From Candidatus Melainabacteria bacterium GWF2_37_15 (GTDB lineage: Bacteria > Cyanobacteriota > Vampirovibrionia > Gastranaerophilales > UBA9971), in assembly GCA_001784565.1 (NCBI GenBank), contig MFRL01000066.1:1-33458 (forward strand): a DNA stretch of 33,458 bases, read 5' to 3'. The position numbers and the translations under genes were made by a program. Positions 21,916-29,823 of the stretch are shown piece after piece (the stretch's first letter is position 1; each line of letters opens with the position of its first letter). Below the pieces are notes generated by a model. It ran no database searches, was not told the DNA's origin, and worked only from the letters and a program-made list of their open reading frames with translations.

Positions 21916-21940
21916 ATGCCTCGCCCTCCTCAGAATGACA
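21778..21940. repeat. 163-bp element with inverted termini at the 5' end of the protease gene
   Basis: Left end TGTCATTGCGAGGAG (21778-21792); right end, read inversely, TGTCATTCTGAGGAG (21940-21926), 13 of 15 matching. Internal AATCTATC / GATAGATT form a second inverted pair. The left ~40 bp match the repeat in rnhC. The element supplies the candidate ribosome binding site, start codon and about 45 N-terminal codons of the protease frame. Confidence 0.65.
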
Positions 21941-21979
21941 ATTGGGGGCAGGGATAATCCTGACTAATCATCAGTCATC

Positions 21980-23830
21980 CTAATATGATTTTACGCTTTC
22001 ACAGGGATTTTCCATACAACTTAAAATATCGGAGGAGTGCTTATAAACTCTACTGAATAATCGCCTTTCCACATTAAGGTTATTCAGGATAGTGGTCTTT
22101 TCGTGCATATTTTGAGTTTTATAGTTTTTAGTATAAATCCATAATTCACCCTGAAGAGAATTCTGAAGAATTATATTATTCATTAATCTGCTTTTTAATT
22201 CATTTAACATAAATTGTAAGTCCCCAAGACTGTCATGATCAGGCTTACATTCTGTTTCAGTTTCCAACGTTTCAATCATAACCGTAATGTCGTTTAAAGC
22301 CAGAACTGATTTTTCATTTATTTGTTTTATTTCAACGTGTTTGTCATAAATTTCTTTTGACACTTTCTGCATACATTCATGCCATACATTGCCGGTTTTG
22401 GCATTCATACCAGATATTATTTCATTAACATTAATATTTAGTTCGCTAATCTTCTTTACATAACTGTCAAAGTCTACATAATCCATTCCATTTATATAAG
22501 CGCCTCGGGTTGAAGTGTTTATAACTCTGGAAAGGCTTGTATCCTCTTCCAAAATTCCTTCAAGCTGCCTTATGAATATCATGTAGTCGTCTCTTGTGGC
22601 GAGGGTATTTCCGTCTTTATCCTTTACATATCCGACTTTCCTGTTAGATTTCTGTACATTTTTCATCTGAATATAGCCATTTTCATCTATTTTTAAAGAC
22701 TCGCCGGTTGCGTAAATTTTATTATCCGGGAAAGCAAGATCCAGACCCACGAATGCAATATTCCTGAAGCCAAGTGTCTTTGCTATAAAGTAATTTATAA
22801 TTGATATACTGCTGGCGGATTCGTAAGAACCCGGATCCAGGCTGGAATGTTTAATAAATAAATTAGTATAGGGGTCGGTTTCCGGCAAATATAAAATTTT
22901 GTTTTTTGCCTTAAGAGCGGATATTTTGCTGTCAGTTTTTATAGTCATTATAATATTGGTTTTTGCAATTACGTGTTCCAATCCTTGTACCTGGAGTTCA
23001 AGATTTCTTGCATCTGCAAAAGTTACAAAATCCGGTACAATATTGTTTTCCGCAAGCACTCTCAGCGCCTTACCTACGGCTATTGTGATAAATTTATCCT
23101 TATTTTTCTTTATTTTTTCAATATTTTCCTGTAAACTAGGCCCTGCTGCAATTATCAATGCATTTTTATCAGCAAAAGTATCCTTAAAATAGCCTAATGG
23201 CCGAAATTCAAAGAAATGGGGAAGGTTTGTTATGAAATTTTTTGTCCAGCCTTGTGCAAACCTAAATATAGTACTAACGTCCGCAGATTTTTCTTCAAGA
23301 ACTTTTACCAGCCTGGTTGTTAAATCTTGCATTATATCCTGTGTAATGGAAGCATAAGCAGGAAGAAACATAAACTCTGCTCTGTCGCCCTGGAGATACT
23401 CTGAACTTAGCTTTTCGGTTATATCTTTGACATTATCAGTAATATAAACTCTTTTATCTGTAAGTTCTGCTGAAAAGTCCACATGTTCCAGCACAAAACG
23501 CAGAACTTCCGGCATAGGCTCAAAAAGAAAGATTTTTGAGCCGGAATTTACATAAGCTCTTTTAAACAAATACCCCAATCCCAACCCAAACACGATTTGG
23601 ATATCATTTTTTTTCAATTCTGTGTGAACTGCTTTATTCCAAATTGCGTTGGCTTCTCTTATCGGGTCGATTGTACTGTGCAGGGCGAGGTCTTTATATG
23701 CAATAATTAAATCTTTGGTTTCCGCTTCCCCGACAGTTATATCCTGTACTGATTCCAGATTAATTTTTTCAAGTTTTTCAGCGAGTTGCGGGTTTTTTGA
23801 CCTTATGGCGTCTATATTTTTTTGAAACAT
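21980..23830 (-). CDS. Motility-associated Maf-type glycosyltransferase (DUF115, 6-hydroxymethylpterin diphosphokinase MptE-like fold)
   Basis: A 616-residue protein of the Maf family, which attaches nonulosonic acids such as pseudaminic or legionaminic acid to flagellin in the cytoplasm. The N-terminal part includes IVFGLGLGYLFKRAYVNSGS followed by IFLFEPMPEVLR. The DUF115 core (~210-385) shows FADKNALIIAAGPSLQENIE, ITIAVGKALRVLAENNIVPDFVTFADA and IAFVGLDLAFPDNKIYATGE, all characteristic. The C-terminal 200 residues are helical. GGGGAA stands before the ATG. Flagellin is not in the window, but the flagellar operon 3.6 kb away makes flagellin modification a reasonable role. It leads the minus-strand unit with the TPR protease. 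Confidence 0.85.
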   Translation of the reverse strand: MFQKNIDAIRSKNPQLAEKLEKINLESVQDITVGEAETKDLIIAYKDLALHSTIDPIREANAIWNKAVHTELKKNDIQIVFGLGLGYLFKRAYVNSGSKIFLFEPMPEVLRFVLEHVDFSAELTDKRVYITDNVKDITEKLSSEYLQGDRAEFMFLPAYASITQDIMQDLTTRLVKVLEEKSADVSTIFRFAQGWTKNFITNLPHFFEFRPLGYFKDTFADKNALIIAAGPSLQENIEKIKKNKDKFITIAVGKALRVLAENNIVPDFVTFADARNLELQVQGLEHVIAKTNIIMTIKTDSKISALKAKNKILYLPETDPYTNLFIKHSSLDPGSYESASSISIINYFIAKTLGFRNIAFVGLDLAFPDNKIYATGESLKIDENGYIQMKNVQKSNRKVGYVKDKDGNTLATRDDYMIFIRQLEGILEEDTSLSRVINTSTRGAYINGMDYVDFDSYVKKISELNINVNEIISGMNAKTGNVWHECMQKVSKEIYDKHVEIKQINEKSVLALNDITVMIETLETETECKPDHDSLGDLQFMLNELKSRLMNNIILQNSLQGELWIYTKNYKTQNMHEKTTILNNLNVERRLFSRVYKHSSDILSCMENPCESVKSY

Positions 23831-23909
23831 GCGTAATTCCCCAGCTATTATAACAATTCAATTATTATAGCAAATTTTAATCTTTTAAAATACCAGCATA
23901 TAACCTACT

Positions 23910-24485
23910 TTATAGACAGGTGGTACTATCATTTATATCACAGGCAGTGTTAACTTCACCGTCAATGCAGCAGGCATTATCCACAGCCGTCACAATGTTT
24001 GTGTTATGAAGACCGTACCACGGCTTTGTTATATCTCTTATTTTCATCCTGCCTATATCACCAACGTTTTTTGCCATCATAAGGTAATGATGCAGATCGT
24101 ATTCCGAATCAGCTATATCACATTTTTCTAAATCTTTTCTACACGATTCCACCAGGTAGCTACACGTATCTAACCCACCCTCGTCACAGGCCTGGCGGAT
24201 AGCTTTTCTTGCAGCTTCCTGTTCAGCGGTGTTGCCGTGCTCTGCAAAGTAAAACATGGTTTTATGGGCGTTCAATTTCTGGTATTTGGCAAATTTTAAT
24301 GCAGTCTGGCAGGCTGTAGAGTTTAAATCAGCAGCCAACTCGCTTTTTATGCACTTTACAGCATTGTTTTCAAAGTTTTTACCCTGTTGCTGACTAGAAA
24401 TCATAGGAACTGTTGCTGCAGCGATTACGCCAATAATTAATATAACTGACAGCATTTCACCCAAAGAAAAACCTTTTTTTTGCAT
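23910..24485 (-). CDS. Type IV pilin-like (pseudopilin) protein
   Basis: A 191-residue protein with a classic prepilin N-terminus: MQKKG followed by FSLGEMLSVILIIGVIAAAT; a prepilin peptidase would cut after Gly5 to leave Phe1 and Glu5 of the mature protein. The rest is a globular domain unusually rich in cysteine (about a dozen, e.g. QACDEGGLDTCSYLVESCRKDLEKCD and the CxxxxC-containing end). GGAAAAGG lies before the ATG. It is divergent from the TadE-like gene with a 92-bp gap between starts. A minor pilin or type II secretion pseudopilin; no assembly ATPase is present here. Confidence 0.85.
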   Translation of the reverse strand: MQKKGFSLGEMLSVILIIGVIAAATVPMISSQQQGKNFENNAVKCIKSELAADLNSTACQTALKFAKYQKLNAHKTMFYFAEHGNTAEQEAARKAIRQACDEGGLDTCSYLVESCRKDLEKCDIADSEYDLHHYLMMAKNVGDIGRMKIRDITKPWYGLHNTNIVTAVDNACCIDGEVNTACDINDSTTCL

Positions 24486-24577
24486 ATATATGCCTTTTCC
24501 TTACTTAATTTTTCAGTTTGTATATAAATATTATATCATTTTTTAAAGTTTTTAACATTTTTAACGAAATAAATATT

Positions 24578-26617
24578 ATGAGAAGAAGATTTTTTTTAAA
24601 AAGCAGGCAAGCTCAACAGCTTGTCGAATTTGCTATTGTTGTCCCAATTTTGATGATCATAATTTTTATTGTAGTAGAATTTGGCGCTGCAATAAACGCA
24701 CGATTAACGGTTTCCGAAGCTGTCAAAATGAGCCTCATGGAAGTCAATAAACTTAACAGCATTAACGGGGATACTGCTACAAAAGAAGCTTTTGTGTCAG
24801 ATTTTATAAAAAATAAGGTTATTGAATACCTTATAATGCATAACATTCCTAATTCTGGCAGTATTAGCGCCAAGGTCAAGTATAATGCAACTAGTAATAC
24901 CGCTGTTGCCTTTGTGTATTATGAATATACTCCTTATTTTCTACTTGCGGGTATGGCAGGATCTAATTTTTCTGCTATACCGTTTAGCAGCTCTCAAACC
25001 GTAAACCCACATATTTTCCAATCAAACAACGTCCCTGTAACCCCTACAACTGAACACTTATCAAAATTTTTTACAGACGGTGCCGGTAATTTTATTGATT
25101 CGGGCGCACTTGTTGATACTACACCGTATAATTATGATCCCGCTTCAGCATTTAATGTCAGGGAACATATAGCTTTTTTGCTCCGCCTTTATGAGGGCCC
25201 CGGAACACATCCTTCTCTTGAATATGATATTGCCCATGCGCGACTAGTGGACTGGGTAGGAAACGACCTACTTCCTCCAAACCTTAGAGTAAACCTAAGA
25301 ACAGGGACTTTAGAGGCCAGATCACCTTATTATCAACCTGGTGGATGGTTTAATACCAATATTCCCTATGTATGGGTCGCCTCTGCCATGGGTTTTACTC
25401 ACCTTATTTATGTGAAATATAATACGGATTTATTATTCATTTCTGAAGGGGCGAACCCAAATTTCAGGTTGCGTTTTAATGATACAAATCTCTTTTACAC
25501 TAAAAGGATTCTTTTTTGCGGTACAGGCGGGACAACTGGCCTTTGTGAAGGTGATCAGCGAGATACTGCCTCGGTTAATGAAAGAGCACTCAGGATGAAC
25601 CCTAGACTGGGGGACTTTCCTACTACGCCATGGAATGATTCTTATATTATGGGAGCAACTGAGCCTGTTATTATTACCAATAATTCTGGCACAGTTTTAA
25701 CTGATCACGACTTCCAACATGTTAATGGGTTTTATTTTTCATATACCACGGCCTACAATAGCTGGGGTGCTGGAAACTGGGATAATCAATACTTTATAAG
25801 CACACAATCCCCGCAAGTTATGACCATGGCAGACTCTATTTACCATACTAATCAAAGTGATGTCGCAATTAACCCGTTTTACAGGCCATATATGTATAGG
25901 TTTAGATTATTCGAACACGACCAGGGGGCGAACGCAGGAGTATATGATAGCAGCGCAACTGCAGTTTTTGCTAATGATGAAGACCCTGATAATGGAGATG
26001 GAAATAATTTTTTCCAGGTAGATATTATAGATGTTTATATAGATAGTGATGGCGATGGAATATCGGATGCATGGGACAGGGATCCAGAATATTTTGATGT
26101 GAATATTAACGGGAACCTTGACGGCAATGAACTTGGAGTGTTAGTTGATTTCTGGAATCTCGCTAATAAATGCGGCAATGGGGGCACATCTATTAATTGT
26201 CCTAGCTTTTCTGATGATATAACAGCAGCAGGGCTGCCAGCGTTTTATGCATCTGGTACAAATCGTTATATCATTTCCACTCCATACCAAAGTAATGACC
26301 CCATAGAACCAAGTCGTACAGCACGATATTTGCCCCTATTTAAAGACGCAATGTTTGTTACTTATGATAATGCAGGAAATAAAGCACTTTATTATGATGT
26401 AGACGGAACTAACTACACCAGGAAATATCCTACCTGGTGGGAACATGCTGGTAGTGCAGCAGCAAGAAGAGCAATAAAAAAAGATTTTATCCATGGAGCC
26501 GAAAGCGGACAAGATTTAGCTCTCGATCCATCTCCAGAATTTGACTACCTTAAAAACAGTAATACATTCAGCAATAGTTCCTATGTAACACGCACTCCGC
26601 CTACGGTTTGGCCTTAA
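24578..26617 (+). CDS. TadE-like surface protein with a large external domain
   Basis: A 679-residue protein if started at ATG 24578, where the open frame from 24518 only adds 20 low-complexity residues. Residues 1-60 are a TadE-like pseudopilin N-terminus: basic MRRRFFLKSRQAQQLVEFAI, a membrane helix (VVPILMIIIFIVVEFGAAINA), then RLTVSEAVKMSLMEV. TadE proteins are normally ~150-200 residues; the following 600 residues are an unrecognised external domain, rich in Asn/Tyr/Trp, with DSDGDGISDAWDRDPEYFDV near the C-terminus, a calcium-binding thrombospondin-3/EF-like repeat. It is followed 11 nt later by a TadG-like gene. Ribosome binding site weak. Confidence 0.75.
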   Translation: MRRRFFLKSRQAQQLVEFAIVVPILMIIIFIVVEFGAAINARLTVSEAVKMSLMEVNKLNSINGDTATKEAFVSDFIKNKVIEYLIMHNIPNSGSISAKVKYNATSNTAVAFVYYEYTPYFLLAGMAGSNFSAIPFSSSQTVNPHIFQSNNVPVTPTTEHLSKFFTDGAGNFIDSGALVDTTPYNYDPASAFNVREHIAFLLRLYEGPGTHPSLEYDIAHARLVDWVGNDLLPPNLRVNLRTGTLEARSPYYQPGGWFNTNIPYVWVASAMGFTHLIYVKYNTDLLFISEGANPNFRLRFNDTNLFYTKRILFCGTGGTTGLCEGDQRDTASVNERALRMNPRLGDFPTTPWNDSYIMGATEPVIITNNSGTVLTDHDFQHVNGFYFSYTTAYNSWGAGNWDNQYFISTQSPQVMTMADSIYHTNQSDVAINPFYRPYMYRFRLFEHDQGANAGVYDSSATAVFANDEDPDNGDGNNFFQVDIIDVYIDSDGDGISDAWDRDPEYFDVNINGNLDGNELGVLVDFWNLANKCGNGGTSINCPSFSDDITAAGLPAFYASGTNRYIISTPYQSNDPIEPSRTARYLPLFKDAMFVTYDNAGNKALYYDVDGTNYTRKYPTWWEHAGSAAARRAIKKDFIHGAESGQDLALDPSPEFDYLKNSNTFSNSSYVTRTPPTVWP

Positions 26618-26628
26618 GGAGCAATAAA

Positions 26629-28023
26629 ATGAGAAACAAAAAAGGTTCATCAATAATAATTCTTGTTTTCAGCATAATGGCTCTTTTAGGCCTGTGTACA
26701 TTTGCGCTGGATTTGGGACTTATATTAAACCAGAGGTATGAACTACAAAAAGCAGTAGAATCCGCCGCTCTGCTCGCTGCTTCCGAATATGAAATATATG
26801 AAACAGGCGGCACTTTTATTATGCCAACCCAGGCCCAAATTACCACTAATGCAACTTCACATTATGATGCTTTAGTAAATAGTAACCAATTTATCACCGG
26901 ATTTGGAGGAACTCCTACAATTAACGTAAATCCTACTTCCAGGGCTGTAAGCATAACTGCAGATGCTACAGTTCCAACCTACTTATTAGCTGTTCTTGGC
27001 GTTAAAGAAATTAATATACAAGCAGCAGCCGCAGCTGTTAATCTGCCTGTTTATTTAAGCAGTACTTTCCCGAAGCCCGGAGGAAGTATTTTGCAAGGAG
27101 CAGGAGCAACATTTAAGGACATGGATATAAAGCAGCCTCTTGGTTCTGTTACTCCAAATACAGGAACTATAACTGTATATAACCAAAATACCGACATAAA
27201 AAAGCTTTATGGCCAGCCTGATGGAAAAGTTTTATCATTAGGACCCGGAGGCTATATAACTTTAAGACTTCCGACTACTCTGGTAAATGGTAATGGCTTT
27301 GATTTTGCGATTTATGAAAGGGGCCATGCTGAAGGATATTTTGTTTATGCAGGAATAGATACTAATCCTAATGACCCTTACGTCGATGCATCCGACCCTG
27401 GAGGCGGGATTAGCTGGGTAAATATAAGCTGCACAGGCACACCGCTCTATGTAAATATAAATACCATTGAAATGATCGGAAGCCATATGGTAGATGTTCC
27501 CTACAGCGGAGCAACATTAACTACGCATAAATTTTACGGCAGCGGGCTTTTTGATTTAGGAGCTAAGTGTACTAATGGAGGAGTTACAGTATATGATGGA
27601 ACCGATCCGGCTGCTGCCGCTCCCAAAATAAGTAATGTGAAGTATATAAGGATAATTGATGATAACAAAGAAGATGGCTTTTTCATCCAGCCGCCATTTG
27701 GAGGAATTACCCCTTCAGCAATCCCAACCCTTTTACCTGGCGAGCATTCCACAATTACTCCCGGCGCTGATATAGATGGAGTGGAAATATACCACCATTC
27801 GCGGTTGATTAGTCTTACGGATTATGCAACTGATACTGACACGGACGGGCTTATTGATGTACTGGAAAGAATGCTTGGATTTGATCCTAATGATGATAAT
27901 ACTGACGGGGATACGATTAATGATAATGTGGAATACATAGGAACAGTTGGATCATCAGTTTTATATAAAGATTATCCTACATGGACTGAAGTCCCACCGA
28001 CTATGGAGGTTCAATTACCTTAA
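26629..28023 (+). CDS. TadG-like surface protein with calcium-binding-type repeats
   Basis: A 464-residue protein; AAGGAG at 26616-26621 fixes ATG 26629. The N-terminus MRNKKGSSIIILVFSIMALL and helix through LGLCTFALDLGLILNQRYELQKAVESAALLAASEYE match TadG/Flp-associated pseudopilins. The middle has SLGPGGYITLRLPTTLVNGNGFDFAIYE, similar in wording to a beta-sandwich cell-surface domain (LGxGGxITLxF...GxDFxVFE) I know from other bacteria. The C-terminus has DTDTDGLIDVLERMLGFDPNDDNTDGDTINDN, a pair of calcium-binding thrombospondin type 3-like repeats. Paired with the TadE-like protein upstream. The stop overlaps the convergent NIF3 gene. Confidence 0.75.
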   Translation: MRNKKGSSIIILVFSIMALLGLCTFALDLGLILNQRYELQKAVESAALLAASEYEIYETGGTFIMPTQAQITTNATSHYDALVNSNQFITGFGGTPTINVNPTSRAVSITADATVPTYLLAVLGVKEINIQAAAAAVNLPVYLSSTFPKPGGSILQGAGATFKDMDIKQPLGSVTPNTGTITVYNQNTDIKKLYGQPDGKVLSLGPGGYITLRLPTTLVNGNGFDFAIYERGHAEGYFVYAGIDTNPNDPYVDASDPGGGISWVNISCTGTPLYVNINTIEMIGSHMVDVPYSGATLTTHKFYGSGLFDLGAKCTNGGVTVYDGTDPAAAAPKISNVKYIRIIDDNKEDGFFIQPPFGGITPSAIPTLLPGEHSTITPGADIDGVEIYHHSRLISLTDYATDTDTDGLIDVLERMLGFDPNDDNTDGDTINDNVEYIGTVGSSVLYKDYPTWTEVPPTMEVQLP

Positions 28024-28673
28024 ACAAACTCCCAGGGAGGTTTTTCTTCCGCAATAAATACCTGGACATCGAATTCCTTTAATAAATCCCTGAGTACAGG
28101 TAAAATAATTCTTTCAGTTTCAAAGTGCCCTGCATCAATAACTGCAAAGTTTTTTACCTCAATGGCATCATGATATTTAACATCTCCGGTAATATATAAA
28201 TCAATATCTTTTAAGCTCGGAATTAAACTTCCTCCGCTGCCCGGCATAACACCTATTTTTCTTATTTTTTGAATATTTGAAGGGTTTATAAGTTTTATTG
28301 TTTTGACATTTAGATTCTCTTTCACCTTATTTACAATATGCGAAAGAGTTTCCTCTTTCTCCAGCTTAAACATCTTCATCAGCCGCTCAGCAATACCCCT
28401 CGGTGCAAAATCAAGGTTTGTATGTGCAGCGTAAACTTGAAGGTTTCTATGGTTTAAGCTTGTATAAAACATAGGATGATGTGTTATTAAAAGCTCACAG
28501 CCTTTATTAACAGCACTTTCAATAACATCTTCAGTAGGAGATAAAGCCAGCATTATTTTGGTGATGTTTTTATTCCCCAGAAAAACCTGCCAGCCTGAAT
28601 TATCCCATTCTTCTGCCAATTCAGGCGGGGCAAAAGTTTCGAGTTTAGAAATTATAGAATCCAGATTAGTCAT
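28020..28673 (-). CDS. NIF3/GTP cyclohydrolase I type 2-like metal-binding protein
   Basis: A 217-residue NIF3-family protein: PPELAEEWDNSGWQVF near the N-terminus, metal ligands in LLITHHPMFY (~61-70) and HTNLDFAPRGIAERL (~84-98), and the C-terminal VIDAGHFETERIILPVLRDLL that supplies a second metal cluster. The family forms toroidal hexamers; the molecular function remains unsettled despite the GTP cyclohydrolase label. Shorter than full Bacillus YqfO (no inserted PII-like domain). Its start overlaps the trmL stop by ATGA and its end overlaps the convergent TadG-like gene by 3 bp. Confidence 0.92.
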   Translation of the reverse strand: MTNLDSIISKLETFAPPELAEEWDNSGWQVFLGNKNITKIMLALSPTEDVIESAVNKGCELLITHHPMFYTSLNHRNLQVYAAHTNLDFAPRGIAERLMKMFKLEKEETLSHIVNKVKENLNVKTIKLINPSNIQKIRKIGVMPGSGGSLIPSLKDIDLYITGDVKYHDAIEVKNFAVIDAGHFETERIILPVLRDLLKEFDVQVFIAEEKPPWEFV

Positions 28674-29134
28674 AATATGCTAAATCCATTCTGTCTTAAT
28701 GCTTCATAAACAACTATGGATACTGAATTAGCAAGGTTAAGGCTTCTTTTATCACTAGACATGGGTATTTTAAGGGCTTTTTCGGGATTCTGAAATACTA
28801 TTTCTTCTGGAAGTCCTCTTGTTTCGCTCCCAAAAACCAGAAAATCCCCGGATTTAAAGCATACTTCTGTATACAGCCTTTGAGCTTTTGTACTCAGGTA
28901 ATAGAAATTATTTTCAGGAAAATTTTCTTCAAGTTCTTTTATGGTAGGAATTTTATGTATTTCCACGTCCTGCCAGTAATCAAGCCCCGCCCTTTTCATG
29001 TGTTTGTCGGTAATATGAAACCCAAGTTTTCCTACCAGATAAAGCGTACAGCCTGTACATGCGCACAAACGGATTATATTGCCTGTGTTTTGCGGGATAT
29101 CAGGTTCATGGAGAACTATATTCATAGTTTTCAT
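28670..29134 (-). CDS. trmL: tRNA (cytidine/uridine-34 2'-O)-methyltransferase TrmL
   Basis: A 154-residue SPOUT methyltransferase of the TrmL/YibK class modifying the wobble ribose of tRNA-Leu. N-terminal MNIVLHEPDIPQNTGNIIRL and CTLYLVGKLGF, then KRAGLDYWQDV, and the knot region FLVFGSETRGLPEEIV with IPMSSDKRSLNLANSVSIVVYEALRQ carry the S-adenosylmethionine and substrate motifs. Length is exactly typical. Overlaps both neighbours by ATGA (pgsA-like upstream, NIF3 downstream), so the three form one coupled operon. Confidence 0.96.
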   Translation of the reverse strand: MKTMNIVLHEPDIPQNTGNIIRLCACTGCTLYLVGKLGFHITDKHMKRAGLDYWQDVEIHKIPTIKELEENFPENNFYYLSTKAQRLYTEVCFKSGDFLVFGSETRGLPEEIVFQNPEKALKIPMSSDKRSLNLANSVSIVVYEALRQNGFSIL

Positions 29135-29703
29135 TTAACCAGAAATCTTTTGCTCTCGATAATTACCGGCAATCCCCGTACTACACAGAAAAATACCGAC
29201 GCATAAGCACTAATATATGCTATCAGGGAAACTTCCAACCTAATTTGTGCAACAATAAGCAATGCAAAAGCTATTGCTTTAAAAACAGCATAGGAAAACC
29301 TGCTAAAATTTGATGCTACAATAAATTTTCCGATTTTGCTTTGCATCATGGTGGTCTGCCCAAAAGCTGTGTACCCCTGCTCAAGCGCCAAGCTTCTTAA
29401 ACCGTCCGTAATAATCCCCCTTGTTAAAACAACTAGCGGAACCCACAGCGGCAGCCAACCAAGAACTGCAAACGTAATCCAGTAAACATTTTCTACTATT
29501 CTATCGCTTAATATGTCAAGAACTGCACCAAACTTAGAGGTTTCATTAAATTTCCTGGCAACATACCCGTCCAGCCCGTCCATCCATATTACTAAAATAG
29601 TAAGAACAAAAGCTGTCCAGTAAACAGTATCACTCTGTATAAACAGTAACCCGGCCACCACAAAAGATAAAAGCGTTCTAAATATTGAAATAAAATTTGC
29701 CAT
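29131..29703 (-). CDS. CDP-alcohol phosphatidyltransferase (PgsA-like)
   Basis: A 190-residue integral membrane enzyme with five or six hydrophobic segments. The catalytic CDP-alcohol phosphotransferase motif DGx2ARx8Gx3Dx3D is complete: DGYVARKFNETSKFGAVLDI, then LSD (residues ~45-66). It moves a phosphatidyl group from CDP-diacylglycerol to an alcohol, usually glycerol-3-phosphate (PgsA). The last Asp segment reads DILSDR where PgsA normally has DPLADK, so a different acceptor (inositol, glycerol or a head group of a related lipid) is possible. First gene of the trmL-NIF3 operon, coupled by ATGA; no clear ribosome binding site. Confidence 0.85.
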   Translation of the reverse strand: MANFISIFRTLLSFVVAGLLFIQSDTVYWTAFVLTILVIWMDGLDGYVARKFNETSKFGAVLDILSDRIVENVYWITFAVLGWLPLWVPLVVLTRGIITDGLRSLALEQGYTAFGQTTMMQSKIGKFIVASNFSRFSYAVFKAIAFALLIVAQIRLEVSLIAYISAYASVFFCVVRGLPVIIESKRFLVK

Positions 29704-29823
29704 AAGTGCATTTTACCAGAATCTGTTAATTTTTGTAAAAAAAATTTTTTTAAATGTCATTTTTTTTTATTCAGGCTCTTTTAGCATTTTAGAACAAGGA
29801 AATTCTGGGGAATTTGAGTAAGT

